From: Oopsacas minuta
Taxonomy: Eukaryota > Porifera > Hexactinellida > Lyssacinosida > Leucopsacidae
NCBI GenBank assembly: GCA_024704765.1
Contig: JAKMXF010000302.1
Coordinates: 372,001-436,000, forward strand
Reading direction: 5' to 3'
Length of the DNA stretch: 64,000 nt
Part shown: positions 22,262 through 36,980 of the stretch, one piece after another
Position numbering within the stretch: position 1 is the stretch's first letter
Layout: each line of letters starts with the position of its first letter
Program-made: the position numbers and the translations under genes
The notes under the pieces: model-generated
The model's database searches: none
What the model was told of the DNA's origin: nothing
The model's input: only the letters and a program-made list of their open reading frames with translations

Positions 22262-23704
22262 ATGTTATGTGTACACAGTCAACATATTTATGACGTCACA
22301 ATATTAGTGCTTGGTGTGGATAACGCTGGTAAGACAACTTTATTAGCGAACATACTTCATGAACCTGTTTCTTACGTGGTACCGACGATTGGCTATAGGA
22401 ATGTCAAGTATAAATACAAACGCGCTCACCTCACTTTGGTAGACCTTGGAGGAGGTCAATCTATACGAAATATTTGGCCAAATTATTATTCAGAGGCTCA
22501 TGGTGCGATTTTTATTTTGGACGCTTCTGATTCTGACAGATTTGAAGAATCACGAAATGTGTTTTTAGGGATGAGTCAACATCCGTTGATGGCTAATAAA
22601 CCTGTGTTAGTTTTCGGTAACAAGCAAGATATGATAAAACCTGGAGATACAAATAATTTTGAACAATTACTTGGTTTGAAAGATTTCCAATCACCTTCTG
22701 CAAGTCAAAAAACTGATACACAGAGTTTAAATACTTTAAGCGGTGAATTCACAGCTGATTATCACAGCACTGAATATATACATAGTAGTGCTACAGATGA
22801 TGTCATCGATACATCAGATTACGATACACATGTAGTTAGAACTACACTACATGTTTCTACACCAAACTTAGGATATGTTTCCCCTAGTCCTAGCATAGTT
22901 GGGCGTGGTCATGTCCGATTCAATTACTGTATTGCTATTGATCAGAGGAAACAAATGCGACACAAAGTTATACTCAAAGGCATTTCATGGTTGTTACGCT
23001 GTATACGAAACGATTGGAATAAACTAGAATCGCGTGTGTGTAGTGATACTGCTCTACAGAAAGAAAGAGAGTTAATACAAAGAAGAGAGCGTAGTGAACA
23101 GGTTAGATTGATACTGGAGGAAAGAGAGAGGGAGAGAGGTGTAGCAAATGATCGTCCTCAATCAGCTAAATCAGGATCAAATCCATTTCTTCCTATATCA
23201 CGAGCGGTAGAGAGAGCTGAGCTACGAGAACAAACTGTACAAGATATTGAAGATATTCCTCCTCCTGATAGTGAAGAGGCTGTAGCTATTATATCGCAAT
23301 ATTTTCAAAACGCTCACAAACTGAATTCTACAACAGTTAATTCTATTCTAGGAATTGAGACAGATTTATATGTCAAACACATTAGTTCAGAACCTATTCT
23401 AAATAGCAATCAAGATGACACTATAAGAACTCTAGACACTATACATGAAGGTACTCTTAAACAACTTTACCCTAAGAGACGGGGGCGTAACAGAGTCGCA
23501 CCCATGGAGTCTTTTGGACATCTTAGATCCTCACCTGGTTTCCCTCCCTCTTCCCTATTACAAACATTCCAAAGATCTCACAAACAAGTAAGTGAGATTT
23601 ACCCCTGTATGCCTGCTAATCCATGGTGTAGGCCATTCACACCTATCCATGATGACAAAGAGCAATCTCGCTCTCTCCCTGAAATACCCGAGTGTACTGA
23701 CTAA
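22262..23704 (+). CDS. ARL13B: ARL13B-type ciliary small GTPase
   Basis: Single-exon ORF of 480 aa with ATG start. GTPase motifs: P-loop GVDNAGKTTLL, switch I VPTIGYRNVKY, DLGGG (the glycine replacing the catalytic Gln is typical of ARL13), and NKQD. After about residue 140 an acidic, Ser/Thr-rich insert of some 75 residues interrupts the expected end of the G domain. The domain then resumes at KGISWLLRCIRNDW, followed by a charged helix rich in Glu and Arg (QRRERSEQVRLILEERERER), as in ARL13B. The rest is disordered and Pro/Ser-rich. ARL13B is a ciliary-membrane GTPase acting as exchange factor for ARL3. A cysteine at position 3 could be palmitoylated. The long insert in the G domain is unusual. 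Confidence 0.88.
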   Translation: MLCVHSQHIYDVTILVLGVDNAGKTTLLANILHEPVSYVVPTIGYRNVKYKYKRAHLTLVDLGGGQSIRNIWPNYYSEAHGAIFILDASDSDRFEESRNVFLGMSQHPLMANKPVLVFGNKQDMIKPGDTNNFEQLLGLKDFQSPSASQKTDTQSLNTLSGEFTADYHSTEYIHSSATDDVIDTSDYDTHVVRTTLHVSTPNLGYVSPSPSIVGRGHVRFNYCIAIDQRKQMRHKVILKGISWLLRCIRNDWNKLESRVCSDTALQKERELIQRRERSEQVRLILEERERERGVANDRPQSAKSGSNPFLPISRAVERAELREQTVQDIEDIPPPDSEEAVAIISQYFQNAHKLNSTTVNSILGIETDLYVKHISSEPILNSNQDDTIRTLDTIHEGTLKQLYPKRRGRNRVAPMESFGHLRSSPGFPPSSLLQTFQRSHKQVSEIYPCMPANPWCRPFTPIHDDKEQSRSLPEIPECTD

Positions 23705-23861
23705 CTCCACTGCAAACAGATCACTTCATTTATTGATAATTTATCTCAGAACTCTGTAGCTGTTGTTGTTATTTTCGATTTCTTAACTAATTCAATATAT
23801 ACTGCTAACCTCGTAGCAGATAATTTGAGTTATTATTTATCAGTTGGAATTACTATTAGAT

Positions 23862-25133
23862 ATGTCACTTCCTGCAATTCCAGTTAACCCATTAAGTAAC
23901 CCTAAAGGTACCAAATCTCTCTGTGAGCTATGTCAACAGACCGCTACACTGCAATGCCCTCAATGCCGTGTTACGTTTTACTGTGGTGATAAACATCACG
24001 CGTTAGATTGGGAAGGGATCCATTGTAAGATATGTCCTCTCCTCGCCCCGTTTCGAGCTCTCTCCCTCTCTCAACCAGTCGGGAGAACAGCTCAAGACAG
24101 AGCTGCTCAGGAGAGGACAGACAGACTGAGAGAGATAGTAGAACTCACCCTAGAGGAGGGCAGAACTCTCCTATTTGGAGGCAAACACAATCTAGCTGTA
24201 CCTGCTGCACTTCAGTGTCTGAAATTCAGTAAAGAATTGTATGGTAAATCTAATAACAATCATATTGCAGAGCTATTGTAGTGTCTATTATATTATTTTG
24301 TAGGCACAAGAGGCTTAGACTTAGTACAACCATTCTTAGTGCTAGCAGAAGCTAGCATAGGTCTGTCTAGGCTGGGACATGCTGAGGAGTATCTGTCTCA
24401 AGCCAAGTTCTCTCTAATCCAACCGGATAAAGCGAAACGTACTAGTCAGTCTGAACTTGACTTGATGAAGAGCAAATTAAATAGGATATACGGTCTACTG
24501 TATTTAGGTGTGTGCTTAATTAAGTAACAATTATGAATCTATCAAATTTATTAGATATTCTATGTTTTAGCTCAAAATCAGACTCATAAAGCTAGAAATG
24601 CATTTGCAAATGATATCTATCTGTCTAGCATTGCTAATGGCACTACACATAGACTTGTAGCAGGTGGATACTTTTATCTTGGTAATTCATTTTTGAAAGA
24701 AGGAAAATCGCTAGTAGCACTTCCTTTCCATCAACTTGTTATTAAAATATGGATTGATTTCTTTGTTGAGAACATTACGATATGTCAACAAGATATCAAT
24801 GCAAAAGGTAATGTATTTATCAGCTAATTGATATTTCTATATACGTAAATACGATATACATTAATAGAGGGTATATCCGAGAAAATTGAGTTTGGCCCAT
24901 CCGTACAGGCTGAATCATCTGAAACACTAAAAGCTCTTCTACAACATCATTCTAAGAGAGCTTATCATTTCGGAGACGGTGCTCTTAAACAATTATTAGC
25001 AAGTCTCAGTATGTTATACTTCCTATTCAGAGATAGCGAGTCGGCTAAAAAGTATGCAGAAGATGCTCTACAGTGTGATACAATGGAATATCGAGACCTC
25101 GATCAGATTCTTAACTCACTAGCTAATAAATAA
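23862..25133 (+). CDS. ZMYND12: ZMYND12-like MYND zinc finger and TPR protein
   Basis: CDS join(23862..24243,24304..24507,24571..24807,24868..25133), 362 aa, phases close. The ATG at 23862 gives a length close to the vertebrate protein (about 365 aa). MYND finger at residues 22-58: CELCQQTATLQCPQC, FYCGDKHHALDW, HCKIC. Then EGRTLLFGGKHNLAVPAALQ and TPR-like helices (LVLAEASIGLSRLGHAEEYL, ARNAFANDIYLS, GGYFYLGNSFLKEGK, LYFLFRDSESAKKYAEDAL). The domain order and the AEASLGL-type helix match ZMYND12, an axonemal protein associated with TTC29 in cilia and flagella. It sits beside ARL13B, another ciliary gene, which may be chance. AATAAA follows the stop within a few bases. Confidence 0.85.
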
Positions 25134-25593
25134 TGCGAATAAAGAAATATATTCACTCTTGTATCACAAACAGGTCACTTATTTATTGTAATTTGTAATT
25201 TGTAATTGTATACAAACATTGAATATATACAATTATAGTCCCGAGACGCTATATGCCAATTTATTAAGCTTCCCATTCAAATCTATAAATAATAATATGT
25301 AGATATACGTGTTCTACATAATATGTAATTTGGATAATTTGTGTTTTCACAATTATTATCTTTTATGATCCTTTGCTCTAACCATATAATGCAAATTCAT
25401 TAGGAAATTATAGATCTTAAGATCCACTCCATTCAAATTAAATTCATGTGATGCAATCACACCACTTAGAAATATTGAGGTTTATAAGGTTTATAGCTCT
25501 TTAGGCTGATAGAATTGAAATAAGTACTCCTGCTAACTCTTTTTATGAACTATAATATCATTTGAAGTAGCTAACCCATCATATTCGATTGAG
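25134..25593. other. Intergenic spacer
   Basis: AT-rich, with a short imperfect TTGTAATTTGTAA repeat near 25183-25208. No gene seen. Contains the ZMYND12 polyadenylation region and the transporter promoter. Confidence 0.4.
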
Positions 25594-27123
25594 ATGGAAT
25601 ATTTTAGAAAAAAACTTTCATACAGCGTTAAGATTTGCTTCCTAGCGATCTGTGTTGGTGTTATGTATTCTCAAACAGTTTACAGTAGCGTTCTCTTGTC
25701 TAAAGCATCGAATAATACCAATTCGAGTTCTTGGTTAGATCATTGTGACAGCAATGTGTTTCCATGTTCCGATAAAATAGTAGGGAATATTGTTCTAATT
25801 ATTTTCTACGGATTAACTCTTGCCTTTGCAGCTAAACTCATTTCGGATGGAGCTGAGCTTTTGTTGGATCTGGGTCTACCAGCTGGGTTAATAGGTGGGG
25901 TTATTCTCCCCATTTTGGGGGCGGTACCAGACTGTGCCATGATAGCTGTATCTGGTCTTGGACCAAAGGACGAAGCTCAAACTCAGCTGTCTGTTGGTAT
26001 GGGCACTCTAGCTGGCAGTACCATATTACTGCTCTCAGTTGCATGGAGTGTATCTCTGCTACTGGGACGTGTAGACTTAGTTAAAGAGGGTAATCGTACT
26101 GTAGGAATAGACAAACAATGCACAGGGTTTAGTTTATATAAACAGGGTGCTGAGATCTCCAAACAGGTTACTGTTGTAGCTATTATAATGATGATAACTG
26201 CATTCCCGTATCTTATAGTACAGAGCGCTGATTGGGTATTTGGAGCTACCAAACTTAAACAAGCTCAGCCATTGTATGTAAAGTATGCTGCATTAGTTAC
26301 AATGATAATTTGTCTTGTCTTCTTCGTCATGTACATTGTCATACAGGTAATTATGTCTGTGAAAATCGGGACCGCTAGAGTTAATAGGCATCAAAAGAAA
26401 ATGGTTGCTGAAGCAGCTAAGGCTTTCTACATGACAATGTTTGATAAAAAGATAAACGAAAAAATAGGTCAAGAAGAGAAAAATTCTCTTCTTGAGAAGA
26501 AATATTTCGGAGCCTGGAAAATAGCTGCTGCTACTCGTGTACCTGATTCATATAAGGAAGAAGATGAAGAACAACATTTAATTCCCAAAGAAAAGGAGGA
26601 AAAGAATGCGAGGGATCCAAAATGGTTGATAGCAATTAAATCAATTAGTCAGCTGGTGATTGGTGTGTTTATGGTCACATTTTTCTCAGACCCAATGTGT
26701 AATGCACTGAGTGCAATGACAGATGTGAGGAACATACAGCATATCCCGATTAGTTCATTCTATCTCTCATTCATTATTACACCGGTCTGCTCTAATGCTT
26801 CTGAACTTGTATCTTCTTTCATATTTGCACTGAAAAAGGAGAAAGAGAACATTGCTTTAACATACGCCCAACTCTACGGTGCTGCTACCATGAATAATAC
26901 ACTGTGTTTAGCAGTGTTTGCTGGTCTTGTATACTTCAGAGATTTAGAATGGTTCTTCTCGGCTGAAGTAACAGTAATTCTCCTTGTAGAGTTTACAGTG
27001 GGTATTACAGCATTGGCATTCTTCAGAATATACTATGTATTCCTGCTATTCTTTATTATCCTGCTGTATCCTCTCTCGTTGGCCATTGTTGTACTGCTAG
27101 AGAACTTAGTTCATTGGGGTTAA
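25594..27123 (+). CDS. Ca2+/cation exchanger superfamily protein (Na+/Ca2+ exchanger-like)
   Basis: Single-exon ORF of 509 aa. An N-terminal hydrophobic segment (residues 10-28) looks like a signal peptide or anchor, followed by a short extracellular loop with N-glycosylation sites (NNTNSSS) and two cysteines. Two alpha-repeat regions mark the CaCA superfamily: residues 85-150 (GAELLLDLGLPAGLIGGVIL, GAVPDCAMI, GTLAGSTILLL) and residues 390-440 (ITPVCSNASELVSSF, YGAATMNNTLCLAV). About ten membrane helices are likely. The layout is closest to the NCL-type group known from plants. The central loop (about 240-350) is charged but shows no EF-hand pattern. It probably moves Ca2+ or another divalent cation against Na+ or H+. 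Ion choice cannot be read. Confidence 0.75.
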   Translation: MEYFRKKLSYSVKICFLAICVGVMYSQTVYSSVLLSKASNNTNSSSWLDHCDSNVFPCSDKIVGNIVLIIFYGLTLAFAAKLISDGAELLLDLGLPAGLIGGVILPILGAVPDCAMIAVSGLGPKDEAQTQLSVGMGTLAGSTILLLSVAWSVSLLLGRVDLVKEGNRTVGIDKQCTGFSLYKQGAEISKQVTVVAIIMMITAFPYLIVQSADWVFGATKLKQAQPLYVKYAALVTMIICLVFFVMYIVIQVIMSVKIGTARVNRHQKKMVAEAAKAFYMTMFDKKINEKIGQEEKNSLLEKKYFGAWKIAAATRVPDSYKEEDEEQHLIPKEKEEKNARDPKWLIAIKSISQLVIGVFMVTFFSDPMCNALSAMTDVRNIQHIPISSFYLSFIITPVCSNASELVSSFIFALKKEKENIALTYAQLYGAATMNNTLCLAVFAGLVYFRDLEWFFSAEVTVILLVEFTVGITALAFFRIYYVFLLFFIILLYPLSLAIVVLLENLVHWG

Positions 27124-27598
27124 TCCGATTTCTAAGAAGATAAAGTTTTGAGAGTCGCTTTCACGCTTATTATAGTTTCATATATATTCAGCTTTGGTGT
27201 ATACTAGATTTGTATTTTAGCGATATATTATTATTAATATGGGTATAGTCATTATTTTGTTATTAATTGCTCTTTGAAATATACATATGTTCCTCCTAGT
27301 ACACTTGTCTATCTAGATTGCAAATATTATTTGTGTTTACAACTCAAGTATTCAGTGTACCTTCCGAATTGTTTACACCGTTATTCCATAGCAACTAAAT
27401 TGTTTTAATACTTTATACACAAACCTGACTGCTATATAACTGAGATTATAAAAATGAGGAATTTTGTAAATCTAACAATTTTCTCGTTCATTTTTATTGT
27501 GACTTTACTAACAGAGGCTCAGAATTGAAATCGCCTATATTTATTCTATTATAATTACTCAATTAGTATTTTAGTATTTTCAATTTAAAAGTTTGCAT
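27124..27598. other. Intergenic spacer with a tiny secreted-like ORF
   Basis: Mostly non-coding. An ATG at 27454 opens a 24-codon frame ending at 27528, with a hydrophobic stretch (FVNLTIFSFIFIVTLLT) typical of a signal peptide and nothing after it. It could be a first exon or an upstream ORF. No splice donor or partner exon was found. Confidence 0.3.
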
Positions 27599-31115
<3,517 letters not shown>

Positions 31116-31351
31116 ATTGATACACATGAATTCGTATATAATGTATATTGTTTTGTTTAAGACATATCGGCGAATCGCTTAGTGATTAGTAGAATTGAAT
31201 TTGACTGTCTTATTGTGTTTTGATCAATTAACTAGCCGGCATTATAATCCATTCACACATCAACATGATTTAGATGGGGATATTACTTAAATATTTGTTT
31301 GTTGAATTTTAATTAATTGAAAGCAGCTTGTTAATTATAATATAGCTATAG
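31116..31351. other. Short intergenic spacer between DDX43 and LIG3
   Basis: About 235 AT-rich bases without recognised features. Likely LIG3 promoter. Confidence 0.3.
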
Positions 31352-34300
31352 ATGGCAGATACTAAGTTCAAAGCTGAATATGCTCTAACAAACAGAAGTA
31401 ATTGCAAGAAGTGTAAGGCAACTATAAACAAGGCGGAATTTAGGATAGCTAAACTTACTCCCAGTCCCTTTTCAGAGGGTGAATTACTAGCCCAGTGGCA
31501 TCATCCTGCCTGTCTATTCCAAACATTCCAAAGAGTACGAGCTACAACTAAGATAATAGAAGAACCTGATGACGTAGATGGATATGGAAACTTGGAAAAT
31601 GAAGATAAGAAGAGTTTACTTAAACTAATTGAATCAATTGAGGTAATTAATAATACATCATACAGGTAATTGTACGTACTTATTTATATTGATGTCGTTG
31701 TAGGACAGAATAAAAGTGAGGAAGACACAGTTAGCCAAATCACCAGGTGATAATTCTACAGTCACTACACCGAAGAAATCTCCAACAAAATTACCTTATA
31801 CTACACGTAAGTATTTACCTAAGATTATTAGATTTTAATTAAACGCATGTCTATAGCTACAAAACAAACTGGTAGTAGTCCCTGCAGCTCCAGAGATAAT
31901 ACTGATACACTTGGTTTTGAGGAATTCACAGATCTGTGTATCAAACTTGAGAGTAACTCTTCTCACATCGCTAAGAAGAATCTGATCCAAGAATACTTGT
32001 CAGCTCTACCAAAAGAGCATACAATACAAGCAGTACAAATGTTGTTACCAGCTCATGGCAAAGATAAATCAAGAATATACCATCTCAAGGTATAATATCA
32101 TTATATCGTATTTCCTCGAATATTTATCTACTATGCACACCCCAATATGTATATAGAGCCGGCAGCTAATGAAATTATTCTCTGGTATATTCTCCTCTGA
32201 TTTCGATAAGATGAATGAAATGACAGAACAGAATGGAGATGTGTCTGAGACAATTTGCTCTTTCTTTCTGACATCTAGCTCTGTTTCTCCAGCTGATTCG
32301 GCTTCTCTTTCTCTGACAGAGATTGACAAATGTCTAGAAGAAATGTCACAAGATGGAACTGAGAAACATCAATCTAAAGTTATACGAGGAATTCTCTCTG
32401 ATCTAACAGCTGTTGAGCTTAAATACTTTGTTAGATTGATAAAGAAAGATTTGAAGACAGCTGCTGGAGTTAAACCAGTCATGGATGCTCTATCAAATGA
32501 TGCATATGCTGCTTTCCAAGTTAGAATCATTCATAATTAATTGATATACTACATTTCTTTACGAATTTTCCCTAAGGCAAGTCAAGATATAGAAGACGTA
32601 GTAACGCGAGTCCTGAAGGCTAAAGCAAATTCAACTCCTGGTAAAATGAAAAAAGAGCTGAGTATTCGTACTAATGTTATGGTACCGATTAAGCCTATGC
32701 TTGCTGAGGCATGTAAATCTTACGCACATGCTTTCAAGAGATGTCCTAATGGATTCTATTCAGAGCTGAAGTATGATGGAGAGAGAGTACAGGTATAAAT
32801 AAGAAATTATGTAATTCTCAAATAAAATATGATAGAGATATTTACTAATGTATTCAGGTACACAAACAAGGCGATGAATTTAAGTTCTACGCTAGGAGCT
32901 TAAAGCCAGTTGCTGGCCATAAAGTCAATGAGTTTACAGAATACCTTCCTAAGGCCTGCCCAGCTGATTCAATAATATTAGACTGTGAAGTTCTGCTAAT
33001 GGATCTGAAGACAAGCAAACCTCTTCCATTCGGTACATTAGGTGTACACAAAAAGAGCAAATTTCAGGTAAATTCTTATCATTACGTCATAAAAATTGTG
33101 TTATAATGTATTGCTACAGGATGCTACATGCTGTCTGTTCATTTTCGATATAATGTACTTAAACGGAACGAGTTTAGTAGAAAAGTCATTGAAAGAGCGT
33201 AGAAAGATTCTACACAAAGTTGTTACTGAGATACCTAATCGTATACAACTTAGTCAAGGAAAATTGATCGTAAAAGGAGAGAAGCATAAACTGGAAGAGA
33301 TGATGAGTAATGTGATGAAACAAGGATTGGAGGGTCTAGTTATGAAAGGGGTGGAAGGGGTATATGAACCAGGTCAGTTGTATTAAAAATTTTAAAACAA
33401 TTTATACAATCGTTCACAATTATGGATAATTTGTTAGGGAAGAGACACTGGTTGAAAATGAAGAAAGACTACCTTTCAGATGGAGCTATGGCTGATTCTG
33501 CAGACCTTGTTGTCCTGGGTGCTTATTACGGGACTGGTGTAAAGGGTGGCCTAATGTCTGTGTTTCTTATGGGAGTTCATGATACTGTAAATAATAACTG
33601 GTGTACAGTAGCGAAAGCAGGAAATGGTCTGGATGATAATGAAATACAAAAACTACAGACAAAGTTTGATATGATTAAAATAGGGAAAGATATGAGTAAG
33701 GTTCCATCATGGTTGTCATGTACTAAGACTGTAGTCCCTGATTTCGTGGTGAAAGATCCAAAGAACTCTCAAGTATGGGAGATAGTAGGAGCTGAATTCT
33801 CAGAGTCAAGTACTCACACTGCAGATGGTATTTCTATTCGGTTTCCCAGAATAGCTAAGGTTAGAGATGATAAAGGTTGGAGGGATGCTACCGATCTACA
33901 GAGACTCAAGAAGCTGTATCAAATATCGAAAGAACACACAGATATTGGTATTCTATTCAGGTAATATAAGATCTATCGCAGTGTGGTTCCCAACCTTTTC
34001 ACTCATGGACCACAGGTTGGGGATCGCTAATCTATAGAATAGATTAATAGCCGAATTTACAAGAATTCATTGTATTTCTTATAGTCCAGACGAACAGTCG
34101 GATACAGAAATTGAAATACCAAAAGTAGGTTCAAAAAGAAAATCTCCCGCTACCAAGACAACGTCTCCTAAGGTAAAGAGAGTAAAGGAAGAAGAAACTA
34201 ATTCTTTTGACATAGTAGATCCACTACCTGATATATTCTCTGGTATAAAATTGTATATTTCAGGAAAATTACCTGTAGATGTTAGAAATAACCTGGAGAG

Positions 34301-34460
34301 ATATATTATCGCTTTTGGTGGAGTGGTATTAGAAGAATTTCATAAGACAGAGGCTGATTATACAATCCAGCCAGGTGAAGACTTATCAGAAACCGCGAGT
34401 AAAACAAATCTGGTGACAGAAGATTGGGTTTGGGATAGAATCAAGTCATCAGCTAATTAA
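31352..34460 (+). CDS. LIG3: DNA ligase III (ATP-dependent)
   Basis: CDS join(31352..31642,31704..31806,31857..32089,32157..32519,32577..32792,32858..33067,33120..33372,33438..33960,34085..34460), 855 aa, phases close. Starts with a PARP-type zinc finger (residues 4-90: NCKKCKATINKAEFRIA, WHHPACLF), the nick-sensing finger found only in ligase III. DNA-binding domain residues 160-330, then the nucleotidyltransferase core with KYDGERVQV (active-site Lys), DCEVLLMD, FIFDIMYLNG, LEGLVMKG and KMKKDYL. An OB domain (ADLVVLGAYYGTG) and a C-terminal BRCT (residues 765-855, LVTEDWVWDRI) complete the usual order. Ligase III seals breaks in base-excision repair with XRCC1 and in mitochondria. No mitochondrial targeting peptide is obvious at this start; an upstream or alternative start could supply one. 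Confidence 0.95.
33976..34035. mobile_element. hAT-like repeat fragment in last LIG3 intron
   Basis: GTGGTTCCCAACCTTTTCAC, then CATGGACCACAGGTTGGGGA. The ends form an imperfect inverted repeat (TTCCCAACCT / AGGTTGGGGA). It resembles the fragment in the DDX43 intron near 30311, so it is probably a deleted copy of the same element family. Confidence 0.45.
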
Positions 34461-34595
34461 GAATTTGCATGCATTTTTAGTATATAAGAATTCTTATTTG
34501 TTCTATTCTGACAGTAATAGTTTCTTACTCAAATTTTATGGTTCATATAGCACGTATTTTAGCACAGAAATTCTAAATGTTACATTTTTATTTTA

Positions 34596-36980
34596 ATGGT
34601 AGAAATGGGATTAGTTAACTACACAATCTGGTTTGGCCTCTTACTCATAGCTACAGAGGTATATTGTGACGAATTCCCTATAACTCTCAACAAAATCTAT
34701 AGCGGTTCAATACAAAATGGATTGGCTAATTCTTATAACTTCACTCGAGAAGCAGGACAAACAGTTAGAGTAAGAACATTTATACCTGATAAAGATTTAC
34801 AATTACCTCTCTTGATATCGATTGAACAGAGAAGATCAATTCTCTCCTGGACTTTACCTCTAAATCTGACTAAATTTTCACAATTCAGTTATCATCAAGT
34901 TTCCCGTACTCTCTGTTCGGACTATACGAACACATCAGCTGTAATAACTATTTGGGTATTGACTTCCTCTATACAGCCTATTGGATATAGTCTTGAGGTT
35001 ACTGCTGTATCTCAATTCCATCTGATACCAAATACAAAAATGAATTCTACCTCTGTTAGTTTTTCCGGTGGATCTCCGTACTATATCAAGATTTCTTTCC
35101 CGGATAATTCTCCTTCTGACGTCATGAAAATATCTCTAAATTCTAATGATACGTCCTGCGTAATAGCATCACTACAGCCAGCTGAGTGTCCAATAGACGA
35201 TCTACTCAGTACAGTTGAGTATAGAGGTGTGTATCTAACATTGAAGAAAACAGCTGATTTCATATTTACCAAAGAAAATGACGTCATAAACAGCACTAAA
35301 CAGACGGTTAGTCGCTACCTAGTGCTTGTATCAGCACCTAATGAGAGGTGTAATACTAGTGCTTCTTTGAACTATTATCGATTGGAAGAAACCGGTTTCT
35401 CCAAAAAAGTAGATATTACTGTAACATTACAGATGGCTACATGGGACTATTGGAGCCCTGTAGTAATCTTGCTGGTACTGATACTCCTACCATTTTTCAT
35501 TCTAATCTCTCTATTCATTATTGAAACAGTACTAATATTCAAATCAAAACTCCTTGAGAGACATTATCCATTAATTTTCTACACACCAGAACTTGAGAAC
35601 ATTTTGCCACCAGTTGACGATAGACTTGAAAACAATTTGTTAGTCCAACAAGACTTCACTGCCTCTACAAGAGGAGTTGATGGTATGACTAGGAAAGAAA
35701 TGAAAACTACTTATAATCTGGAAATAATAACATTACATGATTTAACTCGTAAAGAAGACAAATATCTTTTGAAGAAATATTGTCTCTATCTATCATCTGT
35801 TCTCATAGTAACGATGTTCTATTCACTTCCTGCTTTACAAGTTGCTATATTCCGCGCGATTTTGTACAATGCTGGTGATAACGATCTCTGTTATTTCAAT
35901 TTCAAATGCGCTCATCCTCTCGATGGTGCTGTTTCGTTTAACAACATTTGGAGTAACATAGCTTACCTCGTACTTGGTTTAATATTCGTCGTTTTAACAG
36001 CGATTAAGCATATCATTCGTAACGATAAGTATCCAAGAGAACAAGAAGAGAAATATCGTGATTATAGGAAGAGAGGTATAACTCCTTATTATGGGTTTTA
36101 TTATGCAATGGGATTTGCATTAATGAGCGAAGGATTAATGTCATCAATATACCATACATGTCCTTCTGGTATTAATTTCCAGTTTGATACTACATTCATG
36201 TTTATTATAGCCCTACTCTCTATTCTTAAACTCCATCAAAACAGACATCCAGATGTGAGTGTAAGCGCTTCTACAGCCTTTCTACTTCTTGGTTCTCTGA
36301 TAATTCTTACTGCATTCGGATTGTTAGCTCACGATAATGAATTCATTATCGTGAGAACATTCTACGCATTGATTGTTATTGGAATAACAATCTTTCTGTG
36401 TCTGAATATTTATTTCTTCTCGCATCCTCAGTTATTCTTCACATCTGTGTTTGAAACTATCAGAGCACGTTCTCTATCTGTTTGTGCACGGTCAATAAAA
36501 AACGTTTTTTGGCCTACAGTAAACCGTCCTCGTATTGTACAAATAGGTATAATTTGCTCAATAAACACGATTTCACTAGTAGGTCTTTACTATTACAAGC
36601 TAGATGCAGCAACTGCCCTACTAATGTTCATTATATTTAATCTCCTAGCTTACATAGCTTACTACTGGGTAATGAAACTATATTATGGAGAACTATCCCA
36701 CAGACCAATTGTATGGTTATTCTCATTCCTTATGTCTATAACTTCTGGTTTCTTCTTCACCATAGCTCTCGTATTCTTCTTTAGCTCTGTTACGAATTGG
36801 CAGTTACCGCCCTCAGAATCAAGGAATCTTAACAAGGACTGTGCTTTCCTTGATTTCTACGACAACCACGATATTTGGCATGTTTTATCGGCTTTTGGAT
36901 TATTTTTCAATTTTCTATCAATAACAATGATAGATGACAATATAAGTGATAAACCTAAGGGTAAGATACGTGTTTTCTAA
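34596..36980 (+). CDS. SIDT: SID1 transmembrane family protein (SIDT)
   Basis: Single-exon ORF of 794 aa. Signal peptide at residues 1-24 (WFGLLLIATEVYC), an extracellular beta-rich domain to about 285 with many N-glycosylation sites, then about eleven membrane helices. A long cytoplasmic loop (310-390) follows the first. Family signatures: NNIWSNIAYLVLGL, MGFALMSEGLMSSIYHTCPS, FDTTFMF and the final HDIWHVLSAFGLFF. The His and Asp residues match the conserved metal-site set shared by SIDT and CREST proteins. SID-1 and SIDT1/2 bind double-stranded RNA or cholesterol and promote RNA uptake or transfer between compartments. Whether this protein moves RNA is not shown by sequence. The helicase and ligase genes upstream are separate units. 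Confidence 0.93.
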   Translation: MVEMGLVNYTIWFGLLLIATEVYCDEFPITLNKIYSGSIQNGLANSYNFTREAGQTVRVRTFIPDKDLQLPLLISIEQRRSILSWTLPLNLTKFSQFSYHQVSRTLCSDYTNTSAVITIWVLTSSIQPIGYSLEVTAVSQFHLIPNTKMNSTSVSFSGGSPYYIKISFPDNSPSDVMKISLNSNDTSCVIASLQPAECPIDDLLSTVEYRGVYLTLKKTADFIFTKENDVINSTKQTVSRYLVLVSAPNERCNTSASLNYYRLEETGFSKKVDITVTLQMATWDYWSPVVILLVLILLPFFILISLFIIETVLIFKSKLLERHYPLIFYTPELENILPPVDDRLENNLLVQQDFTASTRGVDGMTRKEMKTTYNLEIITLHDLTRKEDKYLLKKYCLYLSSVLIVTMFYSLPALQVAIFRAILYNAGDNDLCYFNFKCAHPLDGAVSFNNIWSNIAYLVLGLIFVVLTAIKHIIRNDKYPREQEEKYRDYRKRGITPYYGFYYAMGFALMSEGLMSSIYHTCPSGINFQFDTTFMFIIALLSILKLHQNRHPDVSVSASTAFLLLGSLIILTAFGLLAHDNEFIIVRTFYALIVIGITIFLCLNIYFFSHPQLFFTSVFETIRARSLSVCARSIKNVFWPTVNRPRIVQIGIICSINTISLVGLYYYKLDAATALLMFIIFNLLAYIAYYWVMKLYYGELSHRPIVWLFSFLMSITSGFFFTIALVFFFSSVTNWQLPPSESRNLNKDCAFLDFYDNHDIWHVLSAFGLFFNFLSITMIDDNISDKPKGKIRVF

